A stretch of 64,000 nt of DNA from Phlebiopsis flavidoalba (lineage: Eukaryota > Basidiomycota > Agaricomycetes > Polyporales > Phanerochaetaceae). The DNA lies in contig JAOCPU010000037.1 of the NCBI GenBank assembly GCA_035772785.1, forward strand, positions 1-64,000, given 5' to 3'. The translations under genes were made by a program, and so were the position numbers. The notes beneath the pieces were generated by a model that was not told the DNA's origin, did no database searches, and saw only the letters and a list, made by a program, of their open reading frames with translations. Each line of letters opens with the position of its first letter. Position 1 is the stretch's first letter. Positions 11,737-26,107 of the stretch are shown in pieces.

Positions 11737-14700
11737 CTACGTCGTCTCATACGGCCTCGTCTTCAGTCGGTACGGGTGCGACAGAGGCTGAGCTTTCTTT
11801 GGAGGACGTGGATGTAGTTGTACCCGCATGGGTGCGTGGACGTACTTGTATGGCTGGAGCTGACTCCGGCGCGCGTGGCTGGAAGGAGTCTTGGCTCTCG
11901 ACTGTGCTCGTTTTGTTACTTTGGGAGGCGCGACTTTCTCATCCTCGGTGTCGGAATCGATGAACTGGGGCATCTTCCGCTCGGGGCTCACGCTTGCCTC
12001 CTTGACCTTCCTGGGGCGTGGCCGAGATGGCTTCGAGTTCCATGTACCTACGAATGTGATCAGGGTCGGAATGAAAAATCATGGATCCGATCACACCTCC
12101 AAGTCCCTCATTCGTCACTTATGTAAACTTCGACGGGCCTTGGTCTCTCGCCCGTGGTCCTCTGTAGGTAACGTTAAACCATCGAACATGAGTTCTAGCC
12201 GTGTTTGACATACCTTTCTGAACTTCTTGTAGGTTTAGGACTACCCTCCCAGTCGAGCCGACCTCCCGCCCACCCTAACCGCATCTCGAGATGCCTCTTC
12301 TTTCTTACAAAGACTTCCATCTCGAGGACGACCATAAAGTTGCCCCGCATGTTGGAGTCGTCTCCAAAATCATCAAGGACGGCCATTCTTTCGCTGCCTC
12401 TTCTCGCTGGAAATCCGGCTTCGAAATCCTCAAGGTTGTTGAATTCCTCTGTCGAACTCGTCCTCATGCTTCTTCCCGCGCTTGTTGACGCGACTGCCTT
12501 GAGGAACGCGTCATCCTTGTCCGGCTTTCCAGCTTCTGCGCCTGTAGACCCTTCTGGGTTGCTGCCCTGGATCCTTGCTCTTGTTCGACGCGTTGGTGAA
12601 GACCTTGGACTGAGGAGGCCTGCTGACGGCACGCTCGTTGGAGGGCTCTATTGGTTGCTGAGTGTTTTCCCACGCCGTCTCCCTTCACAGACGTTTGGCA
12701 GGCGGAGCCTCGTCGTCGTCCATCTCTACATCGCTGTCTACTGACTTTCCGTTTGCGTCCTTGTGGGTTCCCTTTGCGTACCTGGAAGTGAGGGTATGGA
12801 TGTGACCCTGGCGCGCTCTCTTCATCCTCCTCCGGCACAGCCGCCAACGGCCTTGTGAGCTGCCTGCCATATTCTTGCGGTCGGTACCAGGGTCATCGGG
12901 GCCTGTGTGAGACTTCCTCCAGCGAAGCGACTCGCTGAGTCCACGACTGCCCGTAGATTGTGCGATCTTGTCCGGGTCGCTCACGCTCGAAAGAGCTCTC
13001 TATACTTTTGTGTGCGGTGGCTCTGCATCATTTCTCCTATGGGACGGAGCTGACTAGTTGGCTCTCGGTGCTGGCGCTTCTTGCAGCCCGTTGTTGACTT
13101 GTTCCTCGTATTGTCGCCGCTTGAAAGGGTTACGCATGCGTGAGGCTGTATGGACACAAGTTAGTTGTGAGCATGACGCGTGTTAGAGCAGTTGTGAACA
13201 AGACTCACAACACGCAAATCCGCGTTGCGGGGTGTCTGACGCAGGTAGCGTCAACAGTTTTTGCGGGAGCTTTCTTGTCGTTAGTAGGTGGGCCGCTCTG
13301 TAGTGGCTCACACAGAGGTCTTTGCTGCGGCGTTCGGGAGTACAGTGCTACCGTATGGTGTCCGTTAAAAGCATCCATTCAGCATTTTGATAGTATGCAT
13401 CTACTGACTCTCTGTGTGGTACTAACGGCTCATCCTTGGTACTAGTGCGCGCGCGACCCTGGGGGGGATCGTTCGAGGAACCCCAGTACTACCTAGCGGG
13501 TTTCGAGGCAGGCTCGAGTGATTCTGGTTCCCCTTGTGGAAGCGGCGGCGAAGTAAGTTGTCATTTGCTGTTTTTGTTTGTCCTTTGTTGTTATCTTGTG
13601 CACTTTTTTCAGTTTTTTCTCTTTTTTTTGGTTGTGTGTGTTTTCCCTTGTTGGTCTGCTCTTGGTTTTCATTTTGTTGTTTTCTTCTTTTTTATTTTTT
13701 TTATGACATGACAGGAGCTTCACAGGACGGAGGTTCGATAGCAGCACGGGGCGGTGAAGCTCGAGGAGGTAGACTTCGGTTGACGTTTCCGATGGGTAAG
13801 TATCAAGACAACATCGTGGAAGTGGCGATTCGACGGTTTGTCTGCCATCGGGACATGGTGAGTATCTGATTTCAATTCGTGAAAAAACATACTCACCCTC
13901 GTCATTCCATAGTGAGCGTAGAGTCTAGATGGAAAGGTCCTATGTGAGCCACTGCCAAGACCAATTTCTGCGTCGGTCCCTAGTCGAATCGTAGATGAAA
14001 GCTGTGTAGAACTTGTTCAACAGAGTTCATACATGAATGCACACGGAAGGACACACACCTCGCTGCTTCTTCGACCATTCATCATTCCACGGCCGTCTGA
14101 CCGACCGCGCGCGGTCATGGCAGACCGGCATCACAAAAAAACACTGGTTGGCTATGAGTACCACCTTCTGACTTTTGCCAGCAGGCTCTTGGCGGATGCA
14201 AGCACGTACGTGCAGGACCATACGAGCACCCGCTTCAACGGAGCAGCATTCGTAAGCTGGCTTCTCCGTACTTGACCAGTTCTCTCTGTAGTCCTCGTTG
14301 TTCTCTGCCCTTTTTCACCGACGAATACCACTCGATATCCCTTCAACAAGATTCGCTCGCCCTGCGTTTGAGTTCGGCCCACGGGAGCGGATCGGTTTTT
14401 GAGACTGGAAGGGAGAGTGCAGGAGGGGGGGAAGAGCAGGCGAGAATGATGCGAAAGATGTGCTATTGATATCGACTAGTTGTAGAGCATATTCTTTGCT
14501 ATCCCTCGTTAAGGTCAGAGAGCAGCATACATGTGTCGGAGAACCCGAGGTCGGTTTTAAGCCCAGTCTGGTTTATTACTAAAGCTGGGCGCCGGGCGTG
14601 GCCGTGAGGATCGCGACCAGGTGGCAATCGTCGCGGCGTGAGGGAGTACGACGTTGGCGCGAGGTGATAATTCACATCCGTGTTGCGGGTGTGGCCTCCA

Positions 14701-15384
14701 CACCAAAGAGACGCCTGCAGACCTCTCAGTCCCACGGCTGATATACGACGATGGCAGAGCACCCACCAATCTTGGCACAGTCTTGAACGTTTATGCTTTG
14801 GATCGTAGGAGGGCAACAGCAAACAACCTTCTCCCACTTGACACTTACCGCATGCTTGTAAGTCAACACATAGTTTCCGTGGATAATGTATGGACTCACG
14901 AGACTTGATGTCGCGCACGGGCACGCACGAGTATTACTGAGTCGCCGCTCTGGAGAGTCATAGTAACCTCCTTCTCCAGCCAGCTTTAACTTGGTTCCCG
15001 TCTGCGCGCATCTACCAACCCGTTCCGGTTGCATTGGATTGTGCAGCGTAATTGTGGGAACGAAGTTAGGGTTTTCCTGCATAAGGCTTGCATCAGTGGC
15101 TTGTCAGGCTGATAAATGCAAGCAACACACGACATCGGTCTCCGTGCACTCTCCGACTTCCAGTATCATATGCAGATGATGCGAGATTTTCTCGAGTTGA
15201 TAGCTAGAGGTGTGTCTCTCCACGCGCAATGGTGTACTTGGTACCCGTTTTCAACAAACTTCTGTTCTGTGCTGACAACACTCATTAGCTGACCGTTTCC
15301 GTTCAATAAGGTCAGCCGACACTTGCTTTTGAATTCGAGTTCATCTTTGTTCTGGCCGTCAAATGGGCCTGATATCACCCACAT
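11737..15384 (-). CDS. NBS1: DNA double-strand-break sensor subunit NBS1 (MRN complex)
   Basis: Nbs1/nibrin partners Mre11 and Rad50, recruits the ATM/Tel1 kinase and controls end processing. Seen: the start at 15384 gives MWVISGPFDGQNKDELEF, the opening strand of the FHA domain. Further FHA parts follow (LAINSRK, VPTITLHNP, GTKLKLA, NYVLTYKH). A BRCT region comes next (HLAPTSYSLTP, LLKGYRVVFVGEKG at about 14310-14360). The C-terminal part has EDEFDREFNNL-like sequence, VLDDFGDDSNMRGNFMVV and a YKKFRK box near 12215-12235. That box resembles the NFKKFKK Mre11-binding motif of human NBN. A Ser/acidic tail (PQFIDSDTEDEKVAPPK) ends near 11737. Many introns and frame shifts are present, and one probable intron (13560-13706) is very T-rich on the plus strand. 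Head to head with PPE1. Confidence 0.75.
13560..13706 (+). repeat. T-rich tract inside NBS1
   Basis: About 150 bases dominated by T with scattered G and C (words such as CTTTTTTT and TTGTTG). It lies between the BRCT and C-terminal exons of NBS1 and is read as poly-A-rich intron sequence on the coding strand. Its composition matches two larger tracts near 59.7-60.0 and 61.9-62.2 kb. Confidence 0.6.
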
Positions 15385-15687
15385 GACTGACTCAGAAGGG
15401 ATGCGGCCGTCTGTCTCGTCTCTAAGAGTGCAGGACCACGGTCATGGGTAAGTGCGACGAAGCGCTAATGAGGTCAACAGCGCGTTGAAACGCGTGCCAC
15501 GTGAGAGTATTTGCGCTTGTTAGGATCCAAAGCTCAGGCCTTCCTTCTTGGGACGGCGACGCGATTGTGATCGAGCGCCTCTGCACCTGTCCAAAGCTGT
15601 CGAGTCGCGTAAGCACACCCAGGTTGAGCTCACTGTTTCGTGATCTGATTCTTGTACAGAGCGCCAGTATTTGTATTCAACCTAAGG
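15385..15687. promoter_or_regulatory. Bidirectional promoter NBS1 / PPE1
   Basis: Only 303 bases separate the start codons of two divergent genes, so their promoters must overlap. No classical TATA box is evident. A CACGTG-type E-box core occurs near 15499 (GCCACGTGAG). Confidence 0.55.
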
Positions 15688-17198
15688 ATGTCTGATCTAT
15701 ATCGCTCTGCACTCCATGCTCGCATCTCCAAGCTACCCCCAATGCCGCCACCAGAAATTGGGTCGGATGGAGACGAGGGAGGAGGAGGCCGCCGACTCAC
15801 TGGGCTCTCTACCCTCCTCTTCTGGCCCACTATCCATGCAAGTCTGAGACACATGCTGCCAATGTGAGAAATACGACGCTCACATGGCCCCCGATGTCAG
15901 GTCGCGCGGAGGCTCTCGCGCACGGCATTCCAAACGCAGATTTTGCGCCAATATCTGCCGCAGGTTATTTCAAGGAGGCGCTTCAGGTCTCTGTACCAGA
16001 ATCCCAATTGGACGCTCGTGTGTACTATACCGCACCCAAAGCCGCGCGACGGCACCGTCATGTATGCCATCACGGCGCCGGCTGGTCCGGATTGACGTTC
16101 GCCTCTCTTGCGAAGGAGATTACCGCATATAGCAGAGGAGAGTGTGAGAGTACTTGCCTTCGACGCGAGAGGGCATGGTATGTATACCATAAACATCGCC
16201 GGGCTGTTGACTGAAGGCTGCATAGGCAAAACCACATCGACTGCACAACCTCCGGTGGAGCAAGAAAATCTGGAGATTGACAACCTCGTCTCAGACTTTG
16301 TGCATCTCGTTATAAATATCTACAAAGACCCTGCTCTGCTCCTACCTTGCTAGTGAGTCTAAACTTGGAGCTTGTGCTGATGTGCTGCTTACATTGCCCC
16401 CAGCTCGTGGGCCACAGTCTCGGTGGATCCGTCATCGTTCGAGCATGTCCTCTTCTTCAGGAACGCAAGTATAAAGTCCTGCAGGGTGTAGCCGTTCTTG
16501 ATTTGTCGTAGAAGGTATTGACATAGGGCTTCTATTCATCATTTTATCTAATGCTGACTCTTCTCTGGCCAGAGTTCACACTAGAAGCACTTCCCATGAT
16601 GCACAGTTTACTGGATAGTCGACCGGTTGGGTTTCCATAGTCAGGAAGAAGCTATCGAGTGGCAGTAAGCTTTACAGGCTTCTGGAGGCGTTACCTTGGT
16701 GCTCACACTTCTCATAGTACTATCAGGACAGGTGCAATCCGCAACGTCGACTCGGCCCGTGTCTCTGTCCCGAGCATCATTGTTCAAAACGCGTCCCCCA
16801 AGCCCGGCGAGCTCCCATGGAAATGGAGGACCTCACTACACGACACAGCCCCATACTGGACCAGTACGTGTGATCAGAATTCCGTAGCATGCTCATCTTG
16901 CCAACTGTCACACACAGGCTGGGTTCACGGGACTGTCGGGGCAAATTCCGATCTGCGCGAACAGCGCAGGGTGCTGGTGCTGGCGGGCGCAGAGCGGCTG
17001 GACAAGGAACTGATGATCGGCCAGATGCAATTGGCAAGTTCACCAGCTCGTGGTGCTGGCCAAACGTAGGAACATATCTTGCACGAGGTAAGTGTTTGCG
17101 ACCATGTGTAGACTTGCCGAGACTCAATGTACTGGTTTAGGACGATTCCAGACGGGCTGGCGGAAGTACTTGTCGAGTTTTGGAGGCAGAAAATATGA
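15688..17198 (+). CDS. PPE1: Protein phosphatase methylesterase 1 (PPE1/PME-1)
   Basis: Serine hydrolase of the alpha/beta fold that removes the methyl ester from the C-terminal Leu of the PP2A catalytic subunit. Seen: the start at 15688 gives MSDLYRSALHARISKLPPMP, the family's usual opening. It is followed by YFKEALQVSVP, LDARVYYTAP, VCHHGAGWSGLTFASLAKEI and LAFDARGHGMYTI. Next come DNLVSDFVHLV and the nucleophile elbow LVGHSLGGSVIVRACP (about 16408-16456). Later blocks are ALPMMHSLLDSRP, ARVSVPSIIVQN and LVLAGAERLDKELMIGQMQ. The last exon reads RLAEVLVEFWRQKI with a stop at 17196. Near 17066-17090 the segment that should carry the catalytic His (VGH.LHE) is put out of frame by one extra A. 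Six or more introns are present. Confidence 0.9.
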
Positions 17199-17452
17199 TG
17201 CAGGGGTCACTGCTGGGATCAAGAAGGTAGGAGAGATGTAAAGGACGCAAGAGGAGTAATGTATCATTAGCATCATAACACACAAGTGGACGCTCGGATG
17301 TTCAACACCATACGCAGAGTCTCGTACCGAACGTAGATAATCGCGATCCCCACAACCATCCCATAGTCATGATGTGACACGAGCACAATTGTACTATTTT
17401 AACACAAGTAAATCTCATCTACTTATTCTACGCAGTCGCAGACGGCTCAGGG

Positions 17453-20094
<2,642 letters not shown>

Positions 20095-20271
20095 CGCAGC
20101 AGACGCAGACCAGAGCAGAGTCGACACAGGCGCCCGTCGTGCGACTGAAATTTTGGGCAGCCCGCGCGCGCACCGACAACATACGCCCGATCGGGCAAGT
20201 CTCCGTGATGTCATTCATCCAATGCTCTACCGATACAGTTGTCTAGATTACACGCGGAAATATCTAAATGC

Positions 20272-23200
20272 TCAGCCCCTCGACACACGCGTACTCCGTC
20301 GCGTCGCTACCCGTCGCGGCTTCTTCCCCGCGGCTTTCGAGCCCCCGCCCTCCGTCTCAGCACTCTCCGCCGCGCCGCCCTCGAGCGCGACCTCCCAACT
20401 CCTGCTTCTCTTGCTTCTCGAGCAGGCGCATCAGCCGCAGCCGCTCGTCGTTCTGCGCCGCATCGACATACGTCACGCGCTGCTCCTGCGCCCGGCGCAC
20501 ACCGATCTCCTCCGCGTCCACGAGCAGGCTGATGTCCTCGTCGCCCGTAAAGATCGGGGCCTCCTCGAGCACCACCGACGTGCGACTCCCAATGCGCGAG
20601 AGCGAACCTAGCCCATCAGTCGACGCCTGCAGACTCACGCGTCAGCTGCGTCCACGGAAAGGCGGAGAGAGCGGACGCACCTTGGACTTGAGCGGCCGCG
20701 CGCGCGTTTCTGGCGCAGCACAGGCAGCACGTCCTCCTCCTCGACCTGCCGCTTGCCGAGCAGCGAGCTGAGCTTCGCCTTGAGCGCCTCCTCAGCCTCC
20801 TCGGGGATCTTGACGGGCGAGAACGTCTCCTCCGCCTCCGGCGCGGCGGGCAGCTTGAGCGGCGACGACGGCGACGCGGACGAGCGGATCGTCGTGTGCA
20901 GCATGTCCTCGCGCAGGTCCGCGAGCGAGAGCGACTCGCTCGGCGCGCGCGTGGACGCGTCCGGGAGCGGCACGTCGTCCTCGCCCGGCGTGGCCTCTCG
21001 TGCGCGATCGGGCGAGGGCCTGGCCATGGACGCGACGGGGAGAGAGGGGTTGCTGAGCAGGAGCGGCTCGCCAAAGTCGGCGTAGTCGGCCTCGCCCAGC
21101 GGGCTGCTCTGATGCGCGGGCTTATCGCCTTCTACCGCCCCTGCTAGGCGTTCTCAGCAGACGCAGCGGGCTATCAGCATGAGACATACCGTTCGCGGTA
21201 TCTGCGGGGGGATCTGGAGCGACCCTCGACGTCCGTGCGCGGGGGTGGCCGCGCGTGCGGCTCGCGCCCCGTCGAGGGCACGACACCCGTGCGCGCGATG
21301 CCCTCGAGCCACGACATGTCGACGACGGGGATCTTCCATTCCAGCGCTTTGTCGTGCTTGCGGCCCTCGCGCGAGGGGCAGAGCAGGTGCGTCGTGCGGC
21401 GCGAAAAGCTCGGCGCGATGCTCATGCCTGGCGATGCATTGCACCCCGTTAGCATTGTTGTGGCACTGGAAGGGGGGCGGGGCGCGCTTACCAAGCGCGC
21501 GGGCGAGTCGGCGTGTCCAGCACGCCTCTGACTCGTCGAGGCCCGAGAAACTGAGACTTATCCGTTCCGTACCTGCGGTAGCACCGACGTCACCCCGCGC
21601 ACGACGAGAGACGGTAATTGATCACACACCATCGACCGGCGTGGGCCACTGGGATCGGCACAAAGGAGAGGTGATCGTCCGGGGGGCATATCCGCTCCTC
21701 GAATATACACCGCTCGAGCCAGCACTCGGTGCGGTATTTCAAACGCTCCTGCGCGTCGTGTTCGTCCCGGAAGATTTTGCTGCCACTAGACCGGGCGCTC
21801 AGTCAGCCCTCCCGTGCAAGCCCGCAGAAGCGAACAGAGAAGGAAAAAACTCTGCGCGAATTACGCCGTACCTGACTAGCCGCACAAGCACGAAATCAGC
21901 GTCGTCATCCGATCCCTCTGATAGAAGCCGCCCGCCCGCGTCCTCCACCGCACCCCGCACCGCACCGCACACCGCGCCTCCCCCAGCGCACGCAGCGTCT
22001 TCCCGCGGAAGATCCCCGCCCGCGCCCGACGCCGACGAAGACGCGACAGGTAGATCCGCCCCGCCGCCGCGAGCTACGAGCACGCCCGGGACCGGCGGTG
22101 CCGCAAAAACACACCCGACGACGCCGGGCGCACGCCCGAACGGCGCGCGCGGCGTTGCTCGCGTCCTTGGCCGCCGGCGCAAAGGACGCCGCGCGGCGGA
22201 ACGACGCGAGGACGCTCTTCTTCTCCGGCGGCGCGGCGCGCGCCCCCGCATCGCTGTCCGAGTCCACGTCTACGTCTCTGTTCTCGTTGCGCGACGGCGA
22301 GTCTTTGGGAGGTAACAGGGCGCGGCGCGGCGTGCGCCCTGCGCGGGCTGCGTGTGAGCTTTCCGCCCTGCACCTCGAACCCGCGGCTCCGGAGCATCTG
22401 GCTCCACATGTCCTTGGTCACCGAGGCGACGACGCGGCGCGCGGCGGCGGGCTCTTCGTCCTCTTCCGCATTGTCTTCTGGCGCAGGGGTTCGTCGCGCG
22501 CACGTGTACCGGCGGCGGGGGTGGTGGTGCTGGCGCGATCGGGCGCTGTGCAGTGCGGGTCAGATGGGCGTGGCACATGGGGCGGGCAAAAAGGGCAATG
22601 AGCAGGACGCACGATCTGGGGGTAGGCGCGCGCTCGGGGCGCGGTTTTGAAATGTCGTAGCGGGCTTCGTCGCAACGGCCCTGTGTGGGGTGCGGGGTCT
22701 GTGTGTGAGCGGTGTGTGTCCCTGATCTGCACAGGCCGTGGAGTGGCGACCGGGCTCACCTCCCAGGCGCAGGCAGTCCCAGAACCACTGCTCCCACACC
22801 ATGTGGATGCTCGCTTCTTTGCGCGCGTTGAATTTCGCGGCGTACGTCATCTTCTCGGACGGCGCGCTGAGGTCGGTCGCACACAGCAGGTGCGTCACCC
22901 GCACCGGCCGCTCAATGTTTTTTTCACGTAGCTCCCCCCCACCCTCGGCCACACACGATGGGCAATTTCGGTACGCTGTGCAATGTCGTCTATCCCCGAA
23001 ATGCAGAGCACGACGCCGGTGAAGAGGGGCAGCCGGTGTGTTTCAACGCTCTGTGGCCGAGGGTGTCAGGAGCTCTTCACACATGGTTATGTGTGGGCAA
23101 CTTGCCTCTTCTACGTTGACGTCGTCTCCCCGGAGCCACACTGTGTAGCAGTCTGTGATCCAGTCGGGGTGCATGATGGGGTATGCCATTGTCCAAGGCG

Positions 23201-23672
23201 CACTGGAGGGCGATGAGTACACACGGGTAGGGAGAGGGGGGTGTGCGCACTTTGTATTTGGCACTGCCAGGCTCTAGTGCAAGCAGGTGGGTGACCTTGT
23301 CCGTGAGGTCATTGAGGGGTTGCGCGCCGAGCTCGATGGCCTGCTTGAAGATGGCAGTCTGCGGCACACGATGAGCACAGCGGCAGCGGTGCATGCACTG
23401 CGACGCACCTTGTCGTTGATGCCGGGTCGCACAGAGCACGACGCCCTTGAGCGGACGCGGGCATACGTCGACAAAGGCCTGGGGTCGCGTCCTCGAGCGA
23501 GTCAAAGCCCGAGTCGTGGCTGGTCGTGTGGGCCGGGCGGGACGGCTTGGCTGAGGGGTAGGCGGGGCGGAGCTTGACGTTGGGGACCTGGCGCGGGCAG
23601 CGTTGGATGAGGGGTGCAGCAGCAGGGACGGCGGGGACTGACCTTGTGGGACTTGTTCTGGCGGCGGGACAT
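20272..23672 (-). CDS. DPB11: Multi-BRCT checkpoint and replication-initiation scaffold (DPB11/Rad4/TopBP1)
   Basis: Scaffold that binds phosphorylated Sld2/Sld3 to start replication and activates Mec1/ATR. Seen: the start at 23672 gives MSRRQNKSHK, then an intron, VPNVKLRPAYPSAKP and DSGFDSLED. BRCT repeats follow. The first has FKGVVLCATGINDK, IELGAQPLNDLTDKVTHLLA, IPIMHPDWITDCYTVWLRGD. The second has NIERPVRVTHLLCATDLSAP and then EASIHMVWEQWFWDCLRLGG, about 22750-22900. A later one has SFSRRTTHLLCPSREGRKHD with WKIPVVDMSWLEGIARTG, about 21290-21430. An acidic/Ser linker (SPVKIPEEAEEALKAKLSSL) precedes EDISLLVDAEEIGVRRAQ and a basic tail, GKKPRRVATRRSTRVSRG, with the stop at 20272. At least three BRCT units are visible and a fourth probably lies at 21.6-22.5 kb, where frames are badly broken. 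Same strand as RIX7, 180 bases upstream of it. Confidence 0.85.
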
Positions 23673-24460
23673 TGGGGAGGAGGGCGGCGCGTCGCGTTGG
23701 CGGGTGCGGGCTCGCCAGCACGGGGCGCGCGCGCGCCAGAGGGAGCTTAGGGCAGGCCGTTACGCGGCGGGTCACGTGGTGCGAGGCCGGGGTCGCGTGC
23801 GGTGGCGGCGGCGGGGCGCCTGCGTGGTGGTGGGTGGGTGGTGCGGCGTGTGCGCTGGGTCGGGGTGGGGGCGGGCGGTGGGAAGCAAGAGGCAGGACAC
23901 GGGAGAGACCCCCGATCGAGCGTGCAGGCCCTAACTGGTTATGGCCAAGCCCGTGGCTCGATCGCCGCAAGCCAACGCCATGCTATCCTGCCCCTCCGAT
24001 CCTCCAGCCACGGCGCCAGCAGCCCTCTTCCTTTCGACGCCTCGCAGCGCCCGACCTCTCTTATAGCCCGCCTCTGCCTCCCCCGCCGCCCCACCACATC
24101 CCCTGCCTCTGTATGTTTTTGCGACATGCGCTGACCCTGCCCCCCGCCCATGCTCATTGCCTTTGCTTTCAACAGCTCCCCACCCCGTCGGGCTGCCCTT
24201 ACCAGCCCTAGCTCGCCATGAGCGACCCCCCCCGCGGACACCGGTCTTGTAGTAGCAGCCGCACCCATTTGTTCCGACGCAGTGCCCCCGCCACGCCAGG
24301 GCCGCGCACAATATATTCTCCCACACCGATGACACACGCTGATTCTGCCATGTCTGTTAGGCGAGACACCCCGCCGCCCCTCGGTCTCCATTCCGGACAC
24401 CCGTCAGTGCCCCTCCCGTGGCCGTCAGACGACTGACACGCTGACCCCGAGAATGCCCCC
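23673..24460. promoter_or_regulatory. Divergent promoter region DPB11 / homeodomain gene
   Basis: About 790 bases between two divergent starts, GC- and CT-rich on the plus strand (23960-24240). Open frames on both strands reach 150 codons but look like products of high GC content. No specific motif identified. Confidence 0.4.
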
Positions 24461-26107
24461 ATGCAGGCCTCAAGCAAGAGTCACCCTCTCTCGCCGCTCA
24501 ACGATGACTCCGCCGGCACGGCGTCCCACACCTCCGCCACCTCGCCGTCCTCCGACGCGCCCTCGCCCGGCTCATCGCCCAGCGCGACGCCGTCCGTCAA
24601 GGACCTGCCCGACGAGGGCGCCCCGCCGGCCCCCGAGCCACGAGAGCGCAGGAAGCGATCGCGCGTCAGTCCCGAGCAGCTGGCCGTACTCGAGGCCATC
24701 TTTGCTGCAGATCGCAGTCCGACGGCGGTGCGCCGCAAGGAGATCTCTGAGCAGCTCGGTATGAACGAGAGACAGACCCAAATCTGGTTCCAGAACAGGT
24801 GCCCTCTTTGTCCGCTCATCAATCCCTCTCATCTGACTGTCGGTGTGTGTGCGTGCGTGTGTGTGCGCAGGCGAGCGAAAGCAAAAGCAGACGGACAACG
24901 GAAAGATTCTAGCAAAGGGCAAGCCCTCGTCATCATCGCCGTCCTCGCCTCTCGCGCCGTCCCCGTTGCATCAGATTCCACGCTACCCTTCCCAGGACTT
25001 GGACCTCAAGAAGAGGATCCACGAGGACGACCGTGAGATCTGTCTCAACTCGGGCACAATGCAACGTCTGCTGATCAGCACACCCCACACAGCGGTCATC
25101 GTCCTGCCGTGCACAGAGCTCTCGATTGGCAGCTGGACTCGCGTTTCATCCGCCAAAAAGGGCAAGCAGCACGACCTGCTCGCGTACGTGTGCGAGGCGC
25201 GCCGCCGGCTGACCTGGTACGTGCACTACCACGAGGAAGACGTCGAACATTCTGTCAAGATGGACATTTCCTTTGACTCGGTCGCGGACATCAAGCTGAG
25301 CCAAGCAACGGTCGACACACGGCACAGGCCTCGATATACCTCGCACAGCCGCCGGTCTTCTACATGGAGGTCCGCTCGCCAGAGGCGGGCCGCGTGTGGA
25401 TGCCCTGCGGCGACTGGACCGCCCACCAGCAGGCGACCCAGGTCCTCCGCCACGACCTCAGCGGGGCGTGCGCGCCCTTGACCTACCTCTGGAAACGTCT
25501 CCGCTCCGAGCACCATGTGGCGCCGCCGTCGCTGTACAGCACGCACACGCCCTCGCCGTCGATCCCGATCCACGCACGCCGCCGCCGGCGCGCCCGACCT
25601 CTTCGCAGCCGCCGCGGGCACCCCGCCGCACCCCGCCGCGTTCTCGCACGGCTTCCTCGGCGGCGCCGCGCGCCTCCAGCCCATGTACGACGCCTTTGGC
25701 TCCTACCCGCCCGCCGCGTCCTTCGCGAGCACCAGCAGCGCGCACAGCAGCAGCAGCCTCCCGCACCGCATGCTCGCCGGCTCGCCGCTCGACCCGCTGC
25801 GCCCGCTGAGCGCAGAGGCCGGCTCGCTCTCGCCGCCGTTCGCGTACGCTTACCCCAAGCAGCAGCAGCAGCACCGGCGGCGGCGCGGCGGACGCGCTCG
25901 GCGGGCTCGCGCTGTCCGCGACGGCGCCTCGCGCGCCGCGGCTTTGTCGCGCACGCGCCGTCGGCCGCGCTGTTCCTGGGCGAGCCGCCGCCTGAACTCA
26001 ACAGGCTCGACGGCGTCGGCGGCGTCGGCGTCGGGGGCGAGGGGCTCGTTGCGCCCGTGCCTGAAACGCCAATCGACATTGGCGCCTTCTGGATGAACGG
26101 TGGGTAG
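24461..26107 (+). CDS. Homeodomain transcription factor
   Basis: Nuclear DNA-binding regulator of the fungal homeobox class; relatives in mushrooms include regulators of development. Seen: start at 24461 (MQASSKSHPLSPLNDD), a Ser/Pro-rich lead, then the homeodomain RRKRSRVSPEQLAVLEAIFA, DRSPTAVRRKEISEQLGMNE and RQTQIWFQNR|RAKAKAD. An intron (24799-24870) splits the recognition helix exactly between the two Arg of QNRR. After it come a basic Ser/Lys stretch and a conserved second region near 25080-25470 (VIVLPCTELSIGSWTR, LAYVCEARRRLTWYVHY, VFYMEVRSPEAGRVW). That region occurs C-terminal to the homeodomain in many basidiomycete homologues. A long Ala/Ser/Pro/His-rich tail runs to the stop at 26105 (DIGAFWMNGG). 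GC-rich, with frame changes after about 25330. Not a mating-type HD1/HD2 pair by its context. Confidence 0.8.

Noticed and set aside
21179..22315. Plus-strand frame of 378 codons
   Set aside because: It is antisense to DPB11 exons, which show clear BRCT sequence on the minus strand; the frame is a GC-driven shadow.
24461..26107. Mating-type homeodomain (HD1/HD2) locus
   Set aside because: Only one homeodomain gene is present, without a divergent partner, and its second conserved region is that of non-mating-type homeodomain regulators; the DPB11 neighbour is not a mating-locus gene.
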